From Nocardioides sp. WS12 (GTDB lineage Bacteria; Actinomycetota; Actinomycetes; Propionibacteriales; Nocardioidaceae), in NCBI RefSeq assembly GCF_014108865.1, contig NZ_CP053928.1, positions 4,960,001 to 5,024,000 of the forward strand: 64,000 nt of DNA, in the 5' to 3' direction. The notes under the pieces are model-generated. The model had not been told where the DNA came from, ran no database searches, and saw nothing but the letters and a program-made list of their open reading frames with translations. Position numbers and translations under genes: made by a program. Of the stretch, positions 58,392-64,000 are shown one piece after another. Positions within the stretch are counted from its first letter, which is position 1. Each line of letters begins with the position of its first letter.

Positions 58392-59390
58392 TCAGGCGTC
58401 GCAGCCGAGCCCTTCCTCGGTCCCCTCGGGCACTTCTCCCCGACCGACCTGGTCGGCGATGTCCCAGACGACATCCGGGAAGTCGCCCTCGCTGTCCATC
58501 TCCTTGAGGATCGGCCAGTCGCGGCTGGTGGCGAGTGCGGCCTGAGCGGCCCGGACCGCCGCAGCGTCGCCGGATTCCTTCGCCGCTGCGAAGTCCTTGA
58601 CCCACGCGCAGACCACGGCACCCGTGACCTCGGCGCCCAGCTGGTAGCGGTCAACTTCCTCGGAGGAAAGGGTCCTGTCGAAGCCGTCCGGCACCGGAAT
58701 CGGCTCCAGCATTTCAGCGATGGCCGCCGGTCGCTCGGTGGCGGTGACGAACGACGCCGGGAGGTGGCTGTCCAGATCGGCGGGCTCGATGCCGACGAGC
58801 TGGCCGAGGAGCGCGAGGTAGCCCGTCTTGTCCATGCCCTGTCCCCTGACCTCCAGCATGAAGTCGCCGACGACCTCGCGGATCACCGCGTGATCGTTGG
58901 CCGAGTAGGTGAACAGCTGGGCCGGCCGGCCGAGGACCTCGAGCGCCTCGGGCGCGCTGACGTCCTCGCGGTCCGTGACGTAGCTGTCGTACTCAGCGGC
59001 GGGACGCCAGTGGATGTCCAGGCCCTGTTCACCCTTCTCGTAGCGCACCTCGCCGCCGTACTCCTTGTCGATGGACGAGTACGTCATGTCCCATCCGTCG
59101 ATGTCGAGGACAGCGATCTCGCCAGTGCCCGGCGCCTTCGCGACCGGGACGTCCTCGGCGGTCTGGGCCCCGCCCTGGCTGCCCAGCCAGACGACGCCGG
59201 CCAGGACGGCGGCGACCGCCGCTGCGGCACCGATGACCGAGACCAACCGGCGACGCTTCGAGGGCGGGGTCGGGGACGGTGTCGTGACGGACTCGAGCGG
59301 CGTGATGGCCATGATCTCCTCCAGGAGTTCGGCGCGGCCCTCGTGCACGGGGAGACCGGCAACGCCGGCATCGGTGATCTTGCGGTTCAT
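58392..59390 (-). CDS. Membrane-anchored partner of ECF sigma factor (CU044_5270-like)
   Basis: A 332-residue protein with a cytoplasmic N-terminus (ELLEEIMAITPLESVTTPSP), one membrane helix (VSVIGAAAAVAAVLAGVVWL, about 50-69) and a large extracytoplasmic domain. It overlaps the sigma-factor stop by four bases. This layout is that of the CU044_5270 family paired with ECF sigma factors in Actinobacteria. It may sense envelope conditions; no zinc anti-sigma motif is visible. Confidence 0.75.
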   Translation of the reverse strand: MNRKITDAGVAGLPVHEGRAELLEEIMAITPLESVTTPSPTPPSKRRRLVSVIGAAAAVAAVLAGVVWLGSQGGAQTAEDVPVAKAPGTGEIAVLDIDGWDMTYSSIDKEYGGEVRYEKGEQGLDIHWRPAAEYDSYVTDREDVSAPEALEVLGRPAQLFTYSANDHAVIREVVGDFMLEVRGQGMDKTGYLALLGQLVGIEPADLDSHLPASFVTATERPAAIAEMLEPIPVPDGFDRTLSSEEVDRYQLGAEVTGAVVCAWVKDFAAAKESGDAAAVRAAQAALATSRDWPILKEMDSEGDFPDVVWDIADQVGRGEVPEGTEEGLGCDA

Positions 59391-59947
59391 CGGAGCTCCT
59401 CCTTCGGGCCGATCGCGGTGGTTTCACTGGGGAGATGTCCGGTTGCGGGCGGATCGTTGCCGAGCAGGTCACGCAATCGCGCCTTCGCGCGCGAGAGTCG
59501 CGGTCGTACGACGGTCGAGGGCAGGCCGAGCACTTCGGCGATCTCGCGTGGCTCCAGTCCCTCCCAGAGGTGGAGCTGGAGGACCTCCTCGTCGCGCGCA
59601 CTCAATCGCTTCATCGCCTGCGTGATGTCGGCCCGGTGCACCACCTCGTCTGCCAGATCACTGACGGCAAGGGCGACCTGGACCCGCAATCGTTCACCGA
59701 GTGCGGTGCGCCGGCCGTCGCCGCGACGCTGGTTGGCGAGGGTTCGCCGCGCGACGCCGTACAACCAGGGCCGGGTGGAGTCACCGGCCGGCACGTGGCT
59801 CCACCTGCGCCAGGCCACCAGGAAGGTGTCGGACGTGACGTCGGCGGCGTCCTCCGGGCGCACGGTACGACGCAGGGCGAACCCGAGGACGGCGTCGAAG
59901 TGCGCGGCGTAGAGGTCGCGGAACGCGTCGTCGCGAGCGGTGGTCAT
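59387..59947 (-). CDS. ECF-type RNA polymerase sigma factor
   Basis: A 186-residue sigma-70 family factor of the extracytoplasmic function group. Region 2: FRDLYAAHFDAVLGFALRRT, PEDAADVTSDTFLVAWRRWS; region 4: LSARDEEVLQLHLWEGLEPR with EIAEVLGLPSTVVRPRLSRA. ATG 59947 with GGGAGGGG upstream is preferred over the longer frame to 60022, whose extra residues cross the intergenic region. Cotranscribed with the membrane partner downstream. Confidence 0.9.
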   Translation of the reverse strand: MTTARDDAFRDLYAAHFDAVLGFALRRTVRPEDAADVTSDTFLVAWRRWSHVPAGDSTRPWLYGVARRTLANQRRGDGRRTALGERLRVQVALAVSDLADEVVHRADITQAMKRLSARDEEVLQLHLWEGLEPREIAEVLGLPSTVVRPRLSRAKARLRDLLGNDPPATGHLPSETTAIGPKEELR

Positions 59948-60042
59948 ACCCCTCCCATGTCCGGCAGTCATCGGATCGTTGCACGGCCCCTTGTTGTTTA
60001 AGTACACTTGGTTACTTGACATTGGCCTCTGATCGGATTCGC

Positions 60043-61035
60043 ATGACGCGTGAACCCCGCCCCGACTTCCTCCTGGTGGGCGCCCCCAAAGCCGGCACCA
60101 GCGCGCTGCACCTTGCCCTCGCGGCCCATCCCGACGTGTTCGTCACCACGCCCAAGGAGCCGAAGTACTGGCTCTGCGAGAACGCGCCGCCGCCCCACTG
60201 GAGCGGCCCCGGCGACCGCCACTCGCAACGCGAATGGATCTGGCAGAGCGATGCCTACACGGACCTGTTCCGGCCCGCGCCCGACGCCGCGCTGCGCGGC
60301 GAGAGCACGCCGTTCTACCTCTGGCACCGCGGCGCCCAGCGCCGGATCGCGGAGTCCCTGCCCGACATCAAGCTGATCGCCGTCGTTCGTGATCCGATCG
60401 ACCGCGCCTACAGCAACTGGATGCACCTGTGGTCCGACGGTCTCGAGCCCGAAGCGGACTTCGAGACCGCCTTCGCGCGCCAGGACGAGCGCATCGCCGC
60501 CGGCTACGCGCCGTTCTGGCGGTACCAGGAGCTCGGCCTGTACGGCGAGCAGTTCCGCGACCTGTTCAAGCTCGTGGAGCAGTCACGGGTGCTGGTCGTC
60601 CGGTACCGCGACATCGTCGACCGTCCGGTGGAGACCATCGATCGCGCCTGCCGCTTCCTCGGCATCCGCGAGGGTCAGGTCACGTCGATCCCTCGCGACA
60701 ACTCGCGCCCGTACGTCGCACCCGGCTGGCGACCGCAGGTCGTCGGACCGCTCGTCCGGGCCGGCGCCTGGGCCGGCCAGTTCGCTGCGCCCGAGGTGTG
60801 GCGCGCCGCGAGCGTGCCGCTCATCGCGCGCCTCCAGACCCGCGACGCACACCGCCCCTCGCTCACCTCCGAGCAGCGCGAACGGCTGCTGCCGGCCTTT
60901 GCCGACGACATCGGCCTGCTCGGCGAACTCACCGGCGAGGACTTCTCCGACTGGCTGTCGACGCGCGACCGCGGATCCTTCGCCGAGCGCCAGGCGCGTC
61001 AGCAGCTCCAGTCCGGGATCAACGCACCAGCGTGA
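60043..61035 (+). CDS. Sulfotransferase
   Basis: A 330-residue PAPS-dependent sulfotransferase. The 5'-phosphosulfate loop is DFLLVGAPKAGTSALHLAL (about residues 8-26), and the 3'-phosphate motif is VVRDPIDRAYSNWMHLWSDG (about 115-134). The acceptor is unknown; in Actinobacteria such enzymes often modify carbohydrates or lipids. ATG 60043 is chosen over TTG 60016, which lies within TTGACA. It is divergent from the sigma factor. Confidence 0.88.
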   Translation: MTREPRPDFLLVGAPKAGTSALHLALAAHPDVFVTTPKEPKYWLCENAPPPHWSGPGDRHSQREWIWQSDAYTDLFRPAPDAALRGESTPFYLWHRGAQRRIAESLPDIKLIAVVRDPIDRAYSNWMHLWSDGLEPEADFETAFARQDERIAAGYAPFWRYQELGLYGEQFRDLFKLVEQSRVLVVRYRDIVDRPVETIDRACRFLGIREGQVTSIPRDNSRPYVAPGWRPQVVGPLVRAGAWAGQFAAPEVWRAASVPLIARLQTRDAHRPSLTSEQRERLLPAFADDIGLLGELTGEDFSDWLSTRDRGSFAERQARQQLQSGINAPA

Positions 61036-61912
61036 CGAGGTCGTGGGCGCCGTCGGGGCGCGCCGCCTCCACGTAGAAGCGGGTGCGCCCGTCGGGCAGT
61101 GCGACCGCACTGGCGTAGCGCCACGCACCATCACTGTGCGGCGACGAGAGCGGCGGCCCGGCGAGCGGGATGAGGCGGTCGCCGTCCCACGTGGCCACGC
61201 CGGTGGTCTCGAACCAGTTGGACTCGGCATCGGGACGGCCGTCGTACAGGACGGCTGGGGGTGAACCCACCCGCCACGGGAGTACGGCGGTGACGCGGGC
61301 GCCGCGCGCGTCCCACTCCCCCGCCTGCCCGGCGAGCACCTCGCCGTGATCGGTCCAGACCAAACCGTCAGAGCTGCGCATCAGACGCGTCGTCATCCGG
61401 TCCTCGTGGCCCGGGTCGGTCAGCGGGTGGCAACAGACGAACATCTGCCAACTGTCCGAGTGCTGCACGATGACCGGGTCCTTGACCGCGACGGTCTCGT
61501 CACCGGGCAGCACCATGCGGCGTTCGCCGTGGGGGATCTCCTCGGGCGTCGCGGCGGTCAGGCTGTCGATCCACCAGTGCTTGGAGTCGGGCGTCGCGCA
61601 CGACAGGTAGAGCCGCCACCCGATGCCCGGAACCGGCACCAGGACAGGGCGTTCGAAGGATTCGCAGCCGAACGCTTCACGCTGGACCTCGGCCACGGTG
61701 GTGAACTGCTCGCCGTCCTCGGACCGCGCGATCACCACACTCACACCCCGCCCCTCGGACAGGGGCCGACGCACGCGATAGGTCAGCCAGTAGGTGCCGT
61801 CGACCAGGACGGCGCTGGCGGCTCCCGCCCAGTTGCCGGCACCCGCAGCCGGCGCTGGTACGACGACCAGCGGGTCGTCGTACGTCGGAACGGCGAGCGC
61901 ATCCAGGGTCAT
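61019..61912 (-). CDS. Beta-propeller, glycoside-hydrolase-like protein
   Basis: A 297-residue cytoplasmic protein with five propeller-like repeats (AASAVLVDGTYWLTYRVRRP; VVIARSEDGEQFTTVAEVQR; SFERPVLVPVPGIGWRLYLS; VKDPVIVQHSDSWQMFVCCH), resembling GH43/GH130-type folds. ATG 61912 is preferred to the longer frame at 61972. Its 3' end overlaps the convergent sulfotransferase by 17 bases. Substrate unknown. Confidence 0.7.
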   Translation of the reverse strand: MTLDALAVPTYDDPLVVVPAPAAGAGNWAGAASAVLVDGTYWLTYRVRRPLSEGRGVSVVIARSEDGEQFTTVAEVQREAFGCESFERPVLVPVPGIGWRLYLSCATPDSKHWWIDSLTAATPEEIPHGERRMVLPGDETVAVKDPVIVQHSDSWQMFVCCHPLTDPGHEDRMTTRLMRSSDGLVWTDHGEVLAGQAGEWDARGARVTAVLPWRVGSPPAVLYDGRPDAESNWFETTGVATWDGDRLIPLAGPPLSSPHSDGAWRYASAVALPDGRTRFYVEAARPDGAHDLVTLVR

Positions 61913-62004
61913 GGGCCGATCATACTCGACCATTTGAGTCGACTTTGGATGTCGACAAAGGGGGTGCCTCATCCGGCTGCGATTGCGGGTGGCAGAGTGG
62001 CGAC

Positions 62005-62367
62005 ATGCCGGAGTCTTCAGCGACCTACCCCGACAGCCTGGGCACGAACTCGACCGCAGTGGTGTGGGAGGACAAGATCTGGGTCCTCGCCCGCCACGAC
62101 GCCGGTGCTGCCCTGGGCCTGACCTTGCACGCCCGCGAAGCCGAGGCGCTCGGCCAGCTCGATGACGAGCACGCCTCCCAGATGGGCCGGATCTCGAACC
62201 GCCTGGTCCGCATCCTCGAGCACGTCGACGGCGCCGGCACGGTGCGGATCGGCCGCGTGCCCGGGCCGCACGTCAACGCCACCTTCGAGGTCGCCGGTGT
62301 GAGCGAGGACCGCTTGCACGACATCGCGGTGAAGCTGTCCAACTGGGGCGGCGAAGCACGCGCCTGA
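62005..62367 (+). CDS. Conserved small actinobacterial protein, unknown
   Basis: A 120-residue protein (MPESSATYPDSLGTNSTAVV; WVLARHDAGAALGLTLHARE; RIGRVPGPHVNATFEVAGVS) with no signal or membrane segment and two short repeats of mixed alpha/beta character. ATG 62005 is preferred; the frame opens at 61945. No family recognised. Confidence 0.65.
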   Translation: MPESSATYPDSLGTNSTAVVWEDKIWVLARHDAGAALGLTLHAREAEALGQLDDEHASQMGRISNRLVRILEHVDGAGTVRIGRVPGPHVNATFEVAGVSEDRLHDIAVKLSNWGGEARA

Positions 62368-62413
62368 TCCACCCGCTCGCACCACGCGAAGCACTCGACC
62401 GAGGAGAATCCCC

Positions 62414-62731
62414 ATGCCTGTCGTGAAGATCAACGCCATCCACGTCCCCGAGGGCGCCGGCGCCGAGCTCGAGCAGCGCTTCGCTGCGCGTGCCGGTGCC
62501 GTCGAGAACTCCCCCGGTTTTCTCGGCTTCCAGCTGCTCCGGCCGACCGCCGGCGACCAGCGCTACTTCGTCGTGACCCAGTGGGCCGACGAGGAGTCCT
62601 TCACTGCGTGGCGCGACGGCCAGGGCAAGGCCGCCCACGCCGACAAGCCGGGCGAGGCGCCCAAGAAGCCGGTCGCCACCGGCGCCGATCTCCTCGAGTT
62701 CGAGGTCGTGCTCGACGTACGACCTTCCTGA
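62414..62731 (+). CDS. mhuD: Haem-degrading monooxygenase, MhuD-like
   Basis: A 105-residue ABM-fold protein very close in pattern to mycobacterial MhuD: it starts PVVKINAI with Asn7, continues FAARAGAVENSPGFLGFQLL and YFVVTQWADEESFTAW, and has the GKAAHADKPGEAP segment carrying the proximal haem His. Residues matching MhuD Asn7, Trp66 and His75 are present. It should open haem to release iron. GAGGAGAATCCCC precedes ATG 62414, and a strong terminator follows. Confidence 0.9.
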   Translation: MPVVKINAIHVPEGAGAELEQRFAARAGAVENSPGFLGFQLLRPTAGDQRYFVVTQWADEESFTAWRDGQGKAAHADKPGEAPKKPVATGADLLEFEVVLDVRPS

Positions 62732-62740
62732 GCCTCACAG

Positions 62741-62779
62741 AACGGCCCGTCGATCCTGCGCGAGGATCGACGGGCCGTT
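62741..62779. terminator. Long perfect-stem terminator between mhuD and ABC binding protein
   Basis: AACGGCCCGTCGATCCT (62741-62757), loop GCGCG, AGGATCGACGGGCCGTT (62763-62779): a perfect 17-pair stem. It lies between two convergent genes, so it can serve both. There is only a weak U-run. Confidence 0.85.
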
Positions 62780-62797
62780 GTGCGTGCTGGGTAGTGC

Positions 62798-64000
62798 CTA
62801 TTTCTGCAGGTAGCAGGGCTCGGTGAACTTGTACGCCTCAGCTGTCTTGCCCGTGAAGGGCTCGACGGCGACGGACACCTTCGACGACGCGGCATCGTCG
62901 ACCTTGTTCAGCTGCGTCACACGGACGGCGGCCTCGTTCGGGTCACCCTCGTAGTTGGCCGTCCCCTCCGGGAGCGTGCCCTCGCTGTCGATCCCGGTCA
63001 GGCTGTTGGCCGCATCGACCATGCCCTCGCGGTCGAGGTTGTCGTCGTCGAGTGCCTTCTCGAGGATCGCCTTGAGGACGTACCCGCTGCCGTAGCCGAT
63101 GGAGTACCAGTCGTTCGGCGCCTGGTCACCCGCGGCGGCCCGCATCTTCTCCAGCCCGGGAACGTCCGCGTCCCACGCAGGGAACGAGGTGGCCTGCTGG
63201 TAGAGCGCCTTGATGGCCGGACCGGCCGGCGACGCCAGCACTGCGGAGTTCCAGCTCGGGATGGATCCGATGAACTTGCCGGTGAACTTCTGCGCCGCAC
63301 TGCCACCGACGACCGCTGCCATCTCCTTGGGGCTGGTCGCGATCACGACGTAGTCGGGCTTGGCCTTGAGGAGCGCACCGATCGCGGCGGACTGGTCGTC
63401 GCCTCCGTCGACCGTGCCGGTCGTGATGTCGGTGAAGGTGAGGCCCCGCTCCTTGGCCGCGATGCGCGCACCCACCATGGCGTCGTCGCCGTAGTCGCCG
63501 GGGAAGTGCACCACCGCGACCGACTTCGCGCCCTCATCGGCCGCGTAGTCGACGATGTTCATCGCCTCGGTGCAGTAGCTGGAACCGACCTCCAGCGAGA
63601 TGTCGTCGAAGATCCAGTTCGAGCCGAGCGAGGCCGGGCCGACAAGGATCGACTCGTTGGTGGCGTCCTCGAGGATCGCGTTGGTGTGCGCGGTGCCCAA
63701 CGACTGGGTGACCGCGAGGATGTCGTCCTTGATCTCGTTGAACAGTTCGGCGTGCTTCTCCGGGTCGTACCCACTGTCCTTGACGTACTTGGTCACGTCG
63801 ACCTCGTAGTCACCGATGCCACCGGCCTTGTTGACCTCGTCCCAGAAGGCCTTCTGGCCAGCGGTGAACGGCTCACCCACGCCCTTGAACACGCCCGTGA
63901 GGTCGGTGACCGTACCGAGGTAGATGCAGCCCTTGTCCTTGTCGATGGCGTTCGGACACGCGTCGTCGGTGACACCCGGCGCGGCACCGCCGCTCGAGTC
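62798..64000 (-). CDS. Branched-chain amino acid-type ABC transporter binding protein (5' truncated)
   Basis: At least 400 residues; the start lies beyond the window, and the frame stays open to the last base. It reads CPNAIDKDKGCIYLGTVTDL at the visible N-terminal end, then LTGVFKGVGEPFTAGQKAFW, AAVVGGSAAQKFTGKFIGSI and a Cys-containing C-terminal tail TEPCYLQK. This is the periplasmic-binding-protein type 1 (Peripla_BP_6, LivK/AmiC-like) fold. Transporter genes are expected to the right. The ligand cannot be told. Confidence 0.88.
   Translation of the reverse strand, partial: DSSGGAAPGVTDDACPNAIDKDKGCIYLGTVTDLTGVFKGVGEPFTAGQKAFWDEVNKAGGIGDYEVDVTKYVKDSGYDPEKHAELFNEIKDDILAVTQSLGTAHTNAILEDATNESILVGPASLGSNWIFDDISLEVGSSYCTEAMNIVDYAADEGAKSVAVVHFPGDYGDDAMVGARIAAKERGLTFTDITTGTVDGGDDQSAAIGALLKAKPDYVVIATSPKEMAAVVGGSAAQKFTGKFIGSIPSWNSAVLASPAGPAIKALYQQATSFPAWDADVPGLEKMRAAAGDQAPNDWYSIGYGSGYVLKAILEKALDDDNLDREGMVDAANSLTGIDSEGTLPEGTANYEGDPNEAAVRVTQLNKVDDAASSKVSVAVEPFTGKTAEAYKFTEPCYLQK

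Overview
The window is high-GC actinobacterial DNA. Codon bias, the DUF3073 gene beside purM, the Zur-type Fur regulator, a GTTT-N16-GGGTAT promoter and a MhuD-like haem monooxygenase all fit; the chromosomal gene set resembles Nocardioides and relatives, though species cannot be named from sequence alone. Roughly the first 33.8 kb is the right-hand part of an integrated tailed phage (siphovirus type, HK97-like capsid); its left end lies outside the window. The rest is host chromosome.

Prophage, 1-33.8 kb. The early arm (1-5 kb) carries a YqaJ-type exonuclease and RecT annealase, then a compact module: a VUT/YhhQ-family transporter of the queuosine-precursor type, a QueF-like T-fold enzyme and a DpdA-like transglycosylase. 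This is a predicted scavenging pathway for 7-deazaguanine DNA modification. The dpdA-like gene has a one-base frameshift just before its predicted catalytic Asp. RusA and helix-turn-helix genes follow. From 5.2 to 11.2 kb lies a chain of about 16 small genes, mostly joined by ATGA/GTGA overlaps and many rich in Cys pairs. A methyltransferase, a Stealth-like transferase and an HNH nuclease precede the late genes: terminase, portal, MuF protein, scaffold, capsid, neck proteins, tail tube, tail-assembly chaperones with a GGGAAAC slippery site, tape measure, distal tail and tail-tip proteins. Five virion proteins (capsid, adaptor, stopper, tail tube, distal tail) end in runs of 8 to 15 serines, which is the most unusual protein-level feature here. 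Lysis genes (M15-like peptidase, GDPD-like protein, holin, second small membrane protein), a strong terminator and a convergent tyrosine integrase close the prophage beside tRNA-Lys(TTT).

Chromosome, 33.9-64 kb. In order: zur, a Lys/Pro-rich membrane protein, a hotdog thioesterase, NDH-2, an RsbW-like ATPase protein behind a sigma-B-type promoter, a crcB fluoride-channel pair, a zincin, and tRNA-Asp, -Glu and -Phe. Then comes a purine region on the minus strand (purM, purF, purL, purQ, purS, purC), interleaved with plus-strand secreted proteins (a SecDF-P1-like lipoprotein, a second lipoprotein, a DUF1906 protein), an M20 peptidase, an SCP2-like protein and an acyl-CoA ligase. The end holds an ECF sigma factor with a membrane partner, a sulfotransferase, a beta-propeller protein, mhuD and a truncated branched-chain amino-acid binding protein.

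The chromosomal intergenic regions contain several unexplained repeats: two perfect 18-bp-arm inverted repeats (about 41.66 and 55.76 kb), and one unknown gene (46.3-47.3 kb) bracketed by triple 21-bp tandem repeats in opposite orientation. No stretch over 300 bases lacks a gene, and no CRISPR array or complete insertion sequence was seen.
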